Origin: Episyrphus balteatus
Lineage: Eukaryota > Arthropoda > Insecta > Diptera > Syrphidae
Direction of reading: 5' to 3'
Assembly (NCBI RefSeq): GCF_945859705.1
Contig: NC_079138.1
Location: forward strand, 3,844,001 to 3,908,000
DNA length: 64,000 nucleotides
Shown: positions 18,901 to 32,800 of the stretch, piece by piece
Position numbering within the stretch: position 1 is the first letter of the stretch
Layout of the letters: the number at the start of each line of letters is the position of its first letter
Notes under the pieces: model-generated
What the model was told of the DNA's origin: nothing
Database searches by the model: none
What the model saw: the letters and a program-made list of their open reading frames with translations, nothing else
Made by a program: the position numbers and the translations under genes

Positions 18901-21900
18901 GAATTGTATGCGAAGGATATCGACTCACAGAGCACAAAAATGTATTTTCTATAAGTTTTGGACTTGTAGTTTTGTTTTTAGAGAATTTTGAATTTTGCAA
19001 GTTTTGATGTGTTTAGACGCTCGGTTAACGAGATATGACGATTTAAACATTTTTAAAAGTGATTTTCTCCAAACGTGAATTTTTCAACTCCAATTGAATT
19101 GTATGCGAAGGATATCGACTCACAGAGCACAAAAATGTATTTTCTATAAGTTTTGGACTTGTAGTTTTGTTTTTAGAGAATTTTGAATTTTGCAAGTTTT
19201 GATGTGTTTAGACGCTCGGTTAACGAGATATGACGATTTAAACATTTTTAAAAGTGATTTTCTCCAAACGTGAATTTTTCAACTCCAATTGAATTGTATG
19301 CGAAGGATATCGACTCACAGAGCACAAAAATGTATTTTCTATAAGTTTTGGACTTGTAGTTTTGTTTTTAGAGAATTTTGAATTTTGCAAGTTTTGATGT
19401 GTTTAGACGCTCGGTTAACGAGATATGACGATTTAAACATTTTTAAAAGTGATTTTCTCCAAACGTGAATTTTTCAACTCCAATTGAATTTTATGCGAAG
19501 GATATCGACTCACAGAGCACAAAAATGTATTTTCTATAAGTTTTGGACTTGTAGTTTTGTTTTTAGAGAATTTTGAATTTTGCAAGTTTTGATGTGTTTA
19601 GACGCTCGGTTAACGAGATATGACGATTTAAACATTTTTAAAAGTGATTTTCTCCAAACGTGAATTTTTCAACTCCAATTGAATTTTATGCGAAGGATAT
19701 CGACTCACAGAGCACAAAAATGTATTTTCTATAAGTTTTGGACTTGTAGTTTTGTTTTTAGAGAATTTTGAATTTTGCAAGTTTTGATGTGTTTAGGCGC
19801 TCGGTTAACGAGATATGACGATTTAAACATTTTTAAAAGTGATTTTCTCCAAACGTGAATTTTTCAACTCCAATTGAATTGTATGCGAAGGATATCGACT
19901 CACAGAGCACAAAAATGTATTTTCTATAAGTTTTGGACTTGTAGTTTTGTTTTTAGAGAATTTTGAATTTTGCAAGTTTTGATGTGTTTAGACGCTCGGT
20001 TAACGAGATATGACGATTTAAACATTTTTAAAAGTGATTTTCTCCAAACGTGAATTTTTCAACTCCAATTGAATTGTATGCGAAGGATATCGACTCACAG
20101 AGCACAAAAATGTATTTTCTATAAGTTTTGGACTTGTAGTTTTGTTTTTAGAGAATTTTGAATTTTGCAAGTTTTGATGTGTTTAGACGCTCGGTTAACG
20201 AGATATGACGATTTAAACATTTTTAAAAGTGATTTTCTCCAAACGTGAATTTTTCAACTCCAATTGAATTTTATGCGAAGGATATCGACTCACAGAGCAC
20301 AAAAATGTATTTTCTATAAGTTTTGGACTTGTAGTTTTGTTTTTAGAGAATTTTGAATTTTGCAAGTTTTGATGTGTTTAGGCGCTCGGTTAACGAGATA
20401 TGACGATTTAAACATTTTTAAAAGTGATTTTCTCCAAACGTGAATTTTTCAACTCCAATTGAATTGTATGCGAAGGATATCGACTCACAGAGCACAAAAA
20501 TGTATTTTCTATAAGTTTTGGACTTGTAGTTTTGTTTTTAGAGAATTTTGAATTTTGCAAGTTTTGATGTGTTTAGACGCTCGGTTAACGAGATATGACG
20601 ATTTAAACATTTTTAAAAGTGATTTTCTCCAAACGTGAATTTTTCAACTCCAATTGAATTGTATGCGAAGGATATCGACTCACAGAGCACAAAAATGTAT
20701 TTTCTATAAGTTTTGGACTTGTAGTTTTGTTTTTAGAGAATTTTGAATTTTGCAAGTTTTGATGTGTTTAGACGCTCGGTTAACGAGATATGACGATTTA
20801 AACATTTTTAAAAGTGATTTTCTCCAAACGTGAATTTTTCAACTCCAATTGAATTGTATGCGAAGGATATCGACTCACAGAGCACAAAAATGTATTTTCT
20901 ATAAGTTTTGGACTTGTAGTTTTGTTTTTAGAGAATTTTGAATTTTGCAAGTTTTGATGTGTTTAGACGCTCGGTTAACGAGATATGACGATTTAAACAT
21001 TTTTAAAAGTGATTTTCTCCAAACGTGAATTTTTCAACTCCAATTGAATTGTATGCGAAGGATATCGACTCACAGAGCACAAAAATGTATTTTCTATAAG
21101 TTTTGGACTTGTAGTTTTGTTTTTAGAGAATTTTGAATTTTGCAGTTTTGATGTGTTTAGACGCTCGGTTAACGAGATATGACGATTTAAACATTTTTAA
21201 AAGTGATTTTCTCCAAACGTGAATTTTTCAACTCCAATTGAATTGTATGCGAAGGATATCGACTCACAGAGCACAAAAATGTATTTTCTATAAGTTTTGG
21301 ACTTGTAGTTTTGTTTTTAGAGAATTTTGAATTTTGCAAGTTTTGATGTGTTTAGACGCTCGGTTAACGAGATATGACGATTTAAACATTTTTAAAAGTG
21401 ATTTTCTCCAAACGTGAATTTTTCAACTCCAATTGAATTGTATGCGAAGGATATCGACTCACAGAGCACAAAAATGTATTTTCTATAAGTTTTGGACTTG
21501 TAGTTTTGTTTTTAGAGAATTTTGAATTTTGCAAGTTTTGATGTGTTTAGACGCTCGGTTAACGAGATATGACGATTTAAACATTTTTAAAAGTGATTTT
21601 CTCCAAACGTGAATTTTTCAACTCCAATTGAATTGTATGCGAAGGATATCGACTCACAGAGCACAAAAATGTATTTTCTATAAGTTTTGGACTTGTAGTT
21701 TTGTTTTTAGAGAATTTTGAATTTTGCAAGTTTTGATGTGTTTAGACGCTCGGTTAACGAGATATGACGATTTAAACATTTTTAAAAGTGATTTTCTCCA
21801 AACGTGAATTTTTCAACTCCAATTGAATTGTATGCGAAGGATATCGACTCACAGAGCACAAAAATGTATTTTCTATAAGTTTTGGACTTGTAGTTTTGTT

Positions 21901-22409
21901 TTTAGAGAATTTTGAATTTTGCAAGTTTTGATGTGTTTAGACGCTCGGTTAACGAGATATGACGATTTAAACATTTTTAAAAGTGATTTTCTCCAAACGT
22001 GAATTTTTCAACTCCAATTGAATTGTATGCGAAGGATATCGACTCACAGAGCACAAAAATGTATTTTCTATAAGTTTTGGACTTGTAGTTTTGTTTTTAG
22101 AGAATTTTGAATTTTGCAAGTTTTGATGTGTTTAGACGCTCGGTTAACGAGATATGACGATTTAAACATTTTTAAAAGTGATTTTCTCCAAACGTGAATT
22201 TTTCAACTCCAATTGAATTGTATGCGAAGGATATCGACTCACAGAGCACAAAAATGTATTTTCTATAAGTTTTGGACTTGTAGTTTTGTTTTTAGAGAAT
22301 TTTGAATTTTGCAAGTTTTGATGTGTTTAGACGCTCGGTTAACGAGATATGACGATTTAAACATTTTTAAAAGTGATTTTCTCCAAACGTGAATTTTTCA
22401 ACTCCAATT

Positions 22410-24173
22410 GAATTTTATGCGAAGGATATCGACTCACAGAGCACAAAAATGTATTTTCTATAAGTTTTGGACTTGTAGTTTTGTTTTTAGAGAATTTTGA
22501 ATTTTGCAAAGTTTTGATGTGTTTAGACGCTCGGTTAACGAGATATGACGATTTAAACATTTTTAAAAGTGATTTTCTCCAAACGTGAATTTTTCAACTC
22601 CAATTGAATTGTATGCGAAGGATATCGACTCACAGAGCACAAAAATGTATTTTCTATAAGTTTTGGACTTGTAGTTTTGTTTTTAGAGAATTTTGAATTT
22701 TGCAAGTTTTGATGTGTTTAGACGCTCGGTTAACGAGATATGACGATTTAAACATTTTTAAAAGTGATTTTCTCCAAACGTGAATTTTTCAACTCCAATT
22801 GAATTGTATGCGAAGGATATCGACTCACAGAGCACAAAAATGTATTTTCTATAAGTTTTGGACTTGTAGTTTTGTTTTTAGAGAATTTTGAATTTTGCAA
22901 GTTTTGATGTGTTTAGGCGCTCGGTTAACGAGATATGACGATTTAAACATTTTTAAAAGTGATTTTCTCCAAACGTGAATTTTTCAACTCCAATTGAATT
23001 GTATGCGAAGGATATCGACTCACAGAGCACAAAAATGTATTTTCTATAAGTTTTGGACTTGTAGTTTTGTTTTTAGAGAATTTTGAATTTTGCAAGTTTT
23101 GATGTGTTTAGACGCTCGGTTAACGAGATATGACGATTTAAACATTTTTAAAAGTGATTTTCTTCAAACGTGAATTTTTCAACTCCAATTGAATTGTATG
23201 CGAAGGATATCGACTCACAGAGCACAAAAATGTATTTTCTATAAGTTTTGGACTTGTAGTTTTGTTTTTAGAGAATTTTGAATTTTGCAAGTTTTGATGT
23301 GTTTAGACGCTCGGTTAACGAGATATGACGATTTAAACATTTTTAAAAGTGATTTTCTCCAAACGTGAATTTTTCAACTCCAATTGAATTGTATGCGAAG
23401 GATATCGACTCACAGAGCACAAAAATGTATTTTCTATAAGTTTTGGACTTGTAGTTTTGTTTTTAGAGAATTTTGAATTTTGCAAGTTTTGATGTGTTTA
23501 GACGCTCGGTTAACGAGATATGACGATTTAAACATTTTTAAAAGTGATTTTCTTCAAACGTGAATTTTTCAACTCCAATTGAATTGTATGCGAAGGATAT
23601 CGACTCACAGAGCACAAAAATGTATTTTCTATAAGTTTTGGACTTGTAGTTTTGTTTTTAGAGAATTTTGAATTTTGCAAGTTTTGATGTGTTTAGACGC
23701 TCGGTTAACGAGATATGACGATTTAAACATTTTTAAAAGTGATTTTCTCCAAACGTGAATTTTTCAACTCCAATTGAATTGTATGCGAAGGATATCGACT
23801 CACAGAGCACAAAAATGTATTTTCTATAAGTTTTGGACTTGTAGTTTTGTTTTTAGAGAATTTTGAATTTTGCAAGTTTTGATGTGTTTAGACGCTCGGT
23901 TAACGAGATATGACGATTTAAACATTTTTAAAAGTGATTTTCTCCAAACGTGAATTTTTCAACTCCAATTGAATTTTATGCGAAGGATATCGACTCACAG
24001 AGCACAAAAATGTATTTTCTATAAGTTTTGGACTTGTAGTTTTGTTTTTAGAGAATTTTGAATTTTGCAAAGTTTTGATGTGTTTAGACGCTCGGTTAAC
24101 GAGATATGACGATTTAAACATTTTTAAAAGTGATTTTCTCCAAACGTGAATTTTTCAACTCCAATTGAATTTT
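22410..24173 (+). repeat. Rare-variant A monomer recurring 8 units apart at the gap
   Basis: A monomer with GAATTTTATG (22410) followed by a one-base insertion GCAAAG (22506) recurs with both changes at 23971 and 24067. The offset is 1,561 bases, that is eight 195-bp units plus the inserted base. The second instance runs into the assembly gap. The doubly marked unit was copied as part of a block, or the assembler repeated it. Confidence 0.85.
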
Positions 24174-24373
24174 NNNNNNNNNNNNNNNNNNNNNNNNNNN
24201 NNNNNNNNNNNNNNNNNNNNNNNNNNNNNNNNNNNNNNNNNNNNNNNNNNNNNNNNNNNNNNNNNNNNNNNNNNNNNNNNNNNNNNNNNNNNNNNNNNNN
24301 NNNNNNNNNNNNNNNNNNNNNNNNNNNNNNNNNNNNNNNNNNNNNNNNNNNNNNNNNNNNNNNNNNNNNNNNN
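24174..24373. other. Assembly gap of 200 N
   Basis: Exactly 200 undetermined bases lie between the last satellite A unit (broken after GAATTTT) and the first satellite B unit (starting AGTTTTGAAGG). A round 200 is a usual placeholder for an unknown size, so the A-to-B junction and any amount of satellite may be missing. Open frames predicted across it are meaningless. Confidence 0.99.
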
Positions 24374-27300
24374 AGTTTTGAAGGAATCGATTTTTGAAAA
24401 TAAAAATTCATATTTTTTTAATAAAAAAAAATTTCGTTGTATGAAAACTTTTTTCAATTTTGCACTATTATTTACTTTAATGGTTTTGTTTTGTAGATAA
24501 TTTCCATATTAACATCATATCAAAATTTAAAGAAATTTCATCGAGCAGATTTTAAACAATTTAATTTTGAAAATGAAACTTAAATTTTGGCGAAAAAACT
24601 CAAAAATGTGTTTTTCTTTAATTTAAGTGCAATGACTATTTTAGCTTATTTGTTTCAAAGATACTACTAATTTACAATAAAAAACTAAATTTCAAGTAAA
24701 TCCATTAAGCAGTTTTGAAGGAATCGATTTTTGAAAATAAAAATTCATATTTTTTTAATAAAAAAAAATTTCGTTGTATGAAAACTTTTTTCAATTTTGC
24801 ACTATTATTTACTTTAATGGTTTTGTTTTGTAGATAATTTCCATATTAACATCATATCAAAATTTAAAGAAATTTCATCGAGCAGATTTTAAACAATTTA
24901 ATTTTGAAAATGAAACTTAAATTTTGGCGAAAAAACTCAAAAATGTGTTTTTCTTTAATTTAAGTGCAATGACTATTTTAGCTTATTTGTTTCAAAGATA
25001 CTACTAATTTACAATAAAAAACTAAATTTCAAGTAAATCCATTAAGCAGTTTTGAAGGAATCGATTTTTGAAAATAAAAATTCATATTTTTTTAATAAAA
25101 AAAAAATTTCGTTGTATGAAAACTTTTTTCAATTTTGCACTATTATTTACTTTAATGGTTTTGTTTTGTAGATAATTTCCATATCAACATCATATCAAAA
25201 TTTAAAGAAATTTCATCGAGCAGATTTTAAACAATTTAATTTTGAAAATGAAACTTAAATTTTGGCGAAAAAACTCAAAAATGTGTTTTTCTTTAATTTA
25301 AGTGCAATGACTATTTTAGCTTATTTGTTTCAAAGATACTACTAATTTACAATAAAAAACTAAATTTCAAGTAAATCCATTAAGCAGTTTTGAAGGAATC
25401 GATTTTTGAAAATAAAAATTCATATTTTTTTAATAAAAAAAAATTTCGTTGTATGAAAACTTTTTTCAATTTTGCACTATTATTTACTTTAATGGTTTTG
25501 TTTTGTAGATAATTTCCATATTAACATCATATCAAAATTTAAAGAAATTTCATCGAGCAGATTTTAAACAATTTAATTTTGAAAATGAAACTTAAATTTT
25601 GGCGAAAAAACTCAAAAATGTGTTTTTCTTTAATTTAAGTGCAATGACTATTTTAGCTTATTTGTTTCAAAGATACTACTAATTTACAATAAAAAACTAA
25701 ATTTCAAGTAAATCCATTAAGCAGTTTTGAAGGAATCGATTTTTGAAAATAAAAATTCATATTTTTTTAATAAAAAAAAATTTCGTTGTATGAAAACTTT
25801 TTTCAATTTTGCACTATTATTTACTTTAATGGTTTTGTTTTGTAGATAATTTCCATATTAACATCATATCAAAATTTAAAGAAATTTCATCGAGCAGATT
25901 TTAAACAATTTAATTTTGAAAATGAAACTTAAATTTTGGCGAAAAAACTCAAAAATGTGTTTTTCTTTAATTTAAGTGCAATGACTATTTTAGCTTATTT
26001 GTTTCAAAGATACTACTAATTTACAATAAAAAACTAAATTTCAAGTAAATCCATTAAGCAGTTTTGAAGGAATCGATTTTTGAAAATAAAAATTCATATT
26101 TTTTTAATAAAAAAAAATTTCGTTGTATGAAAACTTTTTTCAATTTTGCACTATTATTTACTTTAATGGTTTTGTTTTGTAGATAATTTCCATATCAACA
26201 TCATATCAAAATTTAAAGAAATTTCATCGAGCAGATTTTAAACAATTTAATTTTGAAAATGAAACTTAAATTTTGGCGAAAAAACTCAAAAATGTGTTTT
26301 TCTTTAATTTAAGTGCAATGACTATTTTAGCTTATTTGTTTCAAAGATACTACTAATTTACAATAAAAAACTAAATTTCAAGTAAATCCATTAAGCAGTT
26401 TTGAAGGAATCGATTTTTGAAAATAAAAATTCATATTTTTTTAATAAAAAAAAATTTCGTTGTATGAAAACTTTTTTCAATTTTGCACTATTATTTACTT
26501 TAATGGTTTTGTTTTGTAGATAATTTCCATATTAACATCATATCAAAATTTAAAGAAATTTCATCGAGCAGATTTTAAACAATTTAATTTTGAAAATGAA
26601 ACTTAAATTTTGGCGAAAAAACTCAAAAATGTGTTTTTCTTTAATTTAAGTGCAATGACTATTTTAGCTTATTTGTTTCAAAGATACTACTAATTTACAA
26701 TAAAAAACTAAATTTCAAGTAAATCCATTAAGCAGTTTTGAAGGAATCGATTTTTGAAAATAAAAATTCATATTTTTTTAATAAAAAAAAATTTCGTTGT
26801 ATGAAAACTTTTTTCAATTTTGCACCATTATTTACTTTAATGGTTTTGTTTTGTAGATAATTTCCATATCAACATCATATCAAAATTTAAAGAAATTTCA
26901 TCGAGCAGATTTTAAACAATTTAATTTTGAAAATGAAACTTAAATTTTGGCGAAAAAACTCAAAAATGTGTTTTTCTTTAATTTAAGTGCAATGACTATT
27001 TTAGCTTATTTGTTTCAAAGATACTACTAATTTACAATAAAAAACTAAATTTCAAGTAAATCCATTAAGCAGTTTTGAAGGAATCGATTTTTGAAAATAA
27101 AAATTCATATTTTTTTAATAAAAAAAAATTTCGTTGTATGAAAACTTTTTTCAATTTTGCACTATTATTTACTTTAATGGTTTTGTTTTGTAGATAATTT
27201 CCATATCAACATCATATCAAAATTTAAAGAAATTTCATCGAGCAGATTTTAAACAATTTAATTTTGAAAATGAAACTTAAATTTTGGCGAAAAAACTCAA

Positions 27301-27590
27301 AAATGTGTTTTTCTTTAATTTAAGTGCAATGACTATTTTAGCTTATTTGTTTCAAAGATACTACTAATTTACAATAAAAAACTAAATTTCAAGTAAATCC
27401 ATTAAGCAGTTTTGAAGGAATCGATTTTTGAAAATAAAAATTCATATTTTTTTAATAAAAAAAAATTTCGTTGTATGAAAACTTTTTTCAATTTTGCACT
27501 ATTATTTACTTTAATGGTTTTGTTTTGTAGATAATTTCCATATTAACATCATATCAAAATTTAAAGAAATTTCATCGAGCAGATTTTAAA

Positions 27591-30500
27591 CAACTTAATT
27601 TTGAAAATGAAACTTAAATTTTGGCGAAAAAACTCAAAAATGTGTTTTTCTTTAATTTAAGTGCAATGACTATTTTAGCTTATTTGTTTCAAAGATACTA
27701 CTAATTTACAATAAAAAACTAAATTTCAAGTAAATCCATTAAGCAGTTTTGAAGGAATCGATTTTTGAAAATAAAAATTCATATTTTTTTAATAAAAAAA
27801 AATTTCGTTGTATGAAAACTTTTTTCAATTTTGCACTATTATTTACTTTAATGGTTTTGTTTTGTAGATAATTTCCATATTAACATCATATCAAAATTTA
27901 AAGAAATTTCATCGAGCAGATTTTAAACAACTTAATTTTGAAAATGAAACTTAAATTTTGGCGAAAAAACTCAAAAATGTGTTTTTCTTTAATTTAAGTG
28001 CAATGACTATTTTAGCTTATTTGTTTCAAAGATACTACTAATTTACAATAAAAAACTAAATTTCAAGTAAATACATTAAGCAGTTTTGAAGGAATCGATT
28101 TTTGAAAATAAAAATTCATATTTTTTTAATAAAAAAAAATTTCGTTGTATGAAAACTTTTTTCAATTTTGCACTATTATTTACTTTAATGGTTTTGTTTT
28201 GTAGATAATTTCCATATCAACATCATATCAAAATTTAAAGAAATTTCATCGAGCAGATTTTAAACAATTTAATTTTGAAAATGAAACTTAAATTTTGGCG
28301 AAAAAACTCAAAAATGTGTTTTTCTTTAATTTAAGTGCAATGACTATTTTAGCTTATTTGTTTCAAAGATACTACTAATTTACAATAAAAAACTAAATTT
28401 CAAGTAAATCCATTAAGCAGTTTTGAAGGAATCGATTTTTGAAAATAAAAATTCATATTTTTTTAATAAAAAAAAATTTCGTTGTATGAAAACTTTTTTC
28501 AATTTTGCACTATTATTTACTTTAATGGTTTTGTTTTGTAGATAATTTCCATATCAACATCATATCAAAATTTAAAGAAATTTCATCGAGCAGATTTTAA
28601 ACAATTTAATTTTGAAAATGAAACTTAAATTTTGGCGAAAAAACTCAAAAATTTGTTTTTCTTTAATTTAAGTGCAATGACTATTTTAGCTTATTTGTTT
28701 CAAAGATACTACTAATTTACAATAAAAAACTAAATTTCAAGTAAATCCATTAAGCAGTTTTGAAGGAATCGATTTTTGAAAATAAAAATTCATATTTTTT
28801 TAATAAAAAAAAATTTCGTTGTATGAAAACTTTTTTCAATCTTGCACTATTATTTACTTTAATGGTTTTGTTTTGTAGATAATTTCCATATCAACATCAT
28901 ATCAAAATTTAAAGAAATTTCATCGAGCAGATTTTAAACAATTTAATTTTGAAAATGAAACTTAAATTTTGGCGAAAAAACTCAAAAATGTGTTTTTCTT
29001 TAATTTAAGTGCAATGACTATTTTAGCTTATTTGTTTCAAAGATACTACTAATTTACAATAAAAAACTAAATTTCAAGTAAATCCATTAAGCAGTTTTGA
29101 AGGAATCGATTTTTGAAAATAAAAATTCATATTTTTTTAATAAAAAAAAATTTCGTTGTATGAAAACTTTTTTCAATTTTGCACTATTATTTACTTTAAT
29201 GGTTTTGTTTTGTAGATAATTTCCATATTAACATCATATCAAAATTTAAAGAAATTTCATCGAGCAGATTTTAAACAACTTAATTTTGAAAATGAAACTT
29301 AAATTTTGGCGAAAAAACTCAAAAATGTGTTTTTCTTTAATTTAAGTGCAATGACTATTTTAGCTTATTTGTTTCAAAGATACTACTAATTTACAATAAA
29401 AAACTAAATTTCAAGTAAATCCATTAAGCAGTTTTGAAGGAATCGATTTTTGAAAATAAAAATTCATATTTTTTTAATAAAAAAAAATTTCGTTGTATGA
29501 AAACTTTTTTCAATTTTGCACTATTATTTACTTTAATGGTTTTGTTTTGTAGATAATTTCCATATCAACATCATATCAAAATTTAAAGAAATTTCATCGA
29601 GCAGATTTTAAACAATTTAATTTTGAAAATGAAACTTAAATTTTGGCGAAAAAACTCAAAAATGTGTTTTTCTTTAATTTAAGTGCAATGACTATTTTAG
29701 CTTATTTGTTTCAAAGATACTACTAATTTACAATAAAAAACTAAATTTCAAGTAAATCCATTAAGCAGTTTTGAAGGAATCGATTTTTGAAAATAAAAAT
29801 TCATATTTTTTTAATAAAAAAAAATTTCGTTGTATGAAAACTTTTTTCAATTTTGCACTATTATTTACTTTAATGGTTTTGTTTTGTAGATAATTTCCAT
29901 ATTAACATCATATCAAAATTTAAAGAAATTTCATCGAGCAGATTTTAAACAACTTAATTTTGAAAATGAAACTTAAATTTTGGCGAAAAAACTCAAAAAT
30001 GTGTTTTTCTTTAATTTAAGTGCAATGACTATTTTAGCTTATTTGTTTCAAAGATACTACTAATTTACAATAAAAAACTAAATTTCAAGTAAATCCATTA
30101 AGCAGTTTTGAAGGAATCGATTTTTGAAAATAAAAATTCATATTTTTTTAATAAAAAAAAATTTCGTTGTATGAAAACTTTTTTCAATTTTGCACTATTA
30201 TTTACTTTAATGGTTTTGTTTTGTAGATAATTTCCATATTAACATCATATCAAAATTTAAAGAAATTTCATCGAGCAGATTTTAAACAACTTAATTTTGA
30301 AAATGAAACTTAAATTTTGGCGAAAAAACTCAAAAATGTGTTTTTCTTTAATTTAAGTGCAATGACTATTTTAGCTTATTTGTTTCAAAGATACTACTAA
30401 TTTACAATAAAAAACTAAATTTCAAGTAAATACATTAAGCAGTTTTGAAGGAATCGATTTTTGAAAATAAAAATTCATATTTTTTTAATAAAAAAAAATT

Positions 30501-31210
30501 TCGTTGTATGAAAACTTTTTTCAATTTTGCACTATTATTTACTTTAATGGTTTTGTTTTGTAGATAATTTCCATATCAACATCATATCAAAATTTAAAGA
30601 AATTTCATCGAGCAGATTTTAAACAATTTAATTTTGAAAATGAAACTTAAATTTTGGCGAAAAAACTCAAAAATGTGTTTTTCTTTAATTTAAGTGCAAT
30701 GACTATTTTAGCTTATTTGTTTCAAAGATACTACTAATTTACAATAAAAAACTAAATTTCAAGTAAATCCATTAAGCAGTTTTGAAGGAATCGATTTTTG
30801 AAAATAAAAATTCATATTTTTTTAATAAAAAAAAATTTCGTTGTATGAAAACTTTTTTCAATTTTGCACTATTATTTACTTTAATGGTTTTGTTTTGTAG
30901 ATAATTTCCATATCAACATCATATCAAAATTTAAAGAAATTTCATCGAGCAGATTTTAAACAATTTAATTTTGAAAATGAAACTTAAATTTTGGCGAAAA
31001 AACTCAAAAAATTGTTTTTCTTTAATTTAAGTGCAATGACTATTTTAGCTTATTTGTTTCAAAGATACTACTAATTTACAATAAAAAACTAAATTTCAAG
31101 TAAATCCATTAAGCAGTTTTGAAGGAATCGATTTTTGAAAATAAAAATTCATATTTTTTTAATAAAAAAAAATTTCGTTGTATGAAAACTTTTTTCAATC
31201 TTGCACTATT
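27591..31210 (+). repeat. Seven-monomer duplicated block in satellite B
   Basis: Rare variants pair up at an offset of exactly 2,359 bases (7 x 337). ACAACTTAA occurs at 27591 and 29950, and again at 27928 and 30287. ATACATTAAG occurs at 28071 and 30430, and CAATCTTGCAC at 28841 and 31200 (position of the changed C). A changed GTGTTT word lies near 28651 and 31010. Confidence 0.9.
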
Positions 31211-31598
31211 ATTTACTTTAATGGTTTTGTTTTGTAGATAATTTCCATATCAACATCATATCAAAATTTAAAGAAATTTCATCGAGCAGATTTTAAACAA
31301 TTTAATTTTGAAAATGAAACTTAAATTTTGGCGAAAAAACTCAAAAATGTGTTTTTCTTTAATTTAAGTGCAATGACTATTTTAGCTTATTTGTTTCAAA
31401 GATACTACTAATTTACAATAAAAAACTAAATTTCAAGTAAATCCATTAAGCAGTTTTGAAGGAATCGATTTTTGAAAATAAAAATTCATATTTTTTTAAT
31501 AAAAAAAAATTTCGTTGTATGAAAACTTTTTTCAATTTTGCACTATTATTTACTTTAATGGTTTTGTTTTGTAGATAATTTCCATATCAACATCATAT

Positions 31599-32800
31599 CA
31601 AAATTAAAAGAAATTTCATCGAGCAGATTTTAAACAATTTAATTTTGAAAATGAAACTTAAATTTTGGCGAAAAAACTCAAAAATGTGTTTGTCTTTAAT
31701 TTAAGTGCAATGACTATTTTAGCTTATTTGTTTCAAAGATACTACTAATTTACAATAAAAAACTAAATTCCAAGTACATCCATTAAGCAGTTTTGAAGGA
31801 ATCGATTTTTGAAAATAAAAATTCATATTTTTTTAATAAAAAAAAATTTCGTTGTATGAAAACTTTTTTCAATTTTGCACTATTATTTACTTTAATGGTT
31901 TTGTTTTGTAGATAATTTCCATATCAACATCATATCAAAATTTAAAGAAATTTCATCGAGCAGATTTTAAACAATTTAATTTTGAAAATGAAACTTAAAT
32001 TTTGGCGAAAAAACTCAAAAATGTGTTTTTCTTTAATTTAAGTGCAATGACTATTTTAGCTTATTTGTTTCAAAGATACTACTAATTTACAATAAAAAAC
32101 TAAATTTCAAGTAAATCCATTAAGCAGTTTTGAAGGAATCGATTTTTGAAAATAAAAATTCATATTTTTTTAATAAAAAAAAATTTCGTTGTATGAAAAC
32201 TTTTTTCAATTTTGCACTATTATTTACTTTAATGGTTTTGTTTTGTAGATAATTTCCATATCAACATCATATCAAAATTTAAAGAAATTTCATCGAGCAG
32301 ATTTTAAACAATTTAATTTTGAAAATGAAACTTAAATTTTGGCGAAAAAACTCAAAAATGTGTTTTTCTTTAATTTAAGTGCAATGACTATTTTAGCTTA
32401 TTTGTTTCAAAGATACTACTAATTTACAATAAAAAACTAAATTTCAAGTAAATCCATTAAGCAGTTTTGAAGGAATCGATTTTTGAAAATAAAAATTCAT
32501 ATTTTTTTAATAAAAAAAAATTTCGTTGTATGAAAACTTTTTTCAATTTTGCACTATTATTTACTTTAATGGTTTTGTTTTGTAGATAATTTCCATATCA
32601 ACATCATATCAAAATTAAAAGAAATTTCATCGAGCAGATTTTAAACAATTTAATTTTGAAAATGAAACTTAAATTTTGGCGAAAAAACTCAAAAATGTGT
32701 TTGTCTTTAATTTAAGTGCAATGACTATTTTAGCTTATTTGTTTCAAAGATACTACTAATTTACAATAAAAAACTAAATTCCAAGTACATCCATTAAGCA
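31599..32800 (+). repeat. Three-monomer duplicated block in satellite B
   Basis: A linked set of changes repeats at an offset of 1,011 bases (3 x 337). AAAATTAAAAG occurs at 31599 and 32610. GTGTTTGTCTTT (about 31686 and 32697) and TTCCAAGTACATCC (about 31768 and 32779) follow in both. The TACATCC variant also occurs in the old edge copy at 8140-8412. Confidence 0.9.

Larger units (their letters stand above)
8413..24173 (+). repeat. Satellite A: 195-bp unit, about 81 tandem copies
   Basis: TTTCTATAAG recurs exactly every 195 bases (8416, 8611, 8806, 9001, 9196 and on), all in the same orientation. The unit has an AT-rich half with TTGGACTTGTAGTTTTG and a more GC-rich segment with GACGCTCGGTTAACGAGATA and GATATCGACTCACAGAGCAC. 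Inside the array the copies are almost identical. Recurring variants include TCTTC for TCTCC, GAATTTTATG for GAATTGTATG, GATGTCG for GATATCG, and AGGCGC for AGACGC. One-base indels occur at 21144 (loss), 22510 and 24071 (gains). No open frame runs through the unit. The array ends at an assembly gap, so its true length is unknown. Confidence 0.98.

Noticed and set aside
22357..24121. Two identical 67-codon minus-strand ORFs (22357-22560 and 23918-24121)
   Set aside because: They are satellite A shadows, opened by the one-base insertion in the marked monomer.
8413..24173. CRISPR array or repeat-spacer structure
   Set aside because: The whole 195-bp unit repeats with no unique spacers, and the context is eukaryotic satellite DNA.
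24124..24500. ORFs crossing 24174-24373
   Set aside because: They run through undetermined bases and have no meaning.
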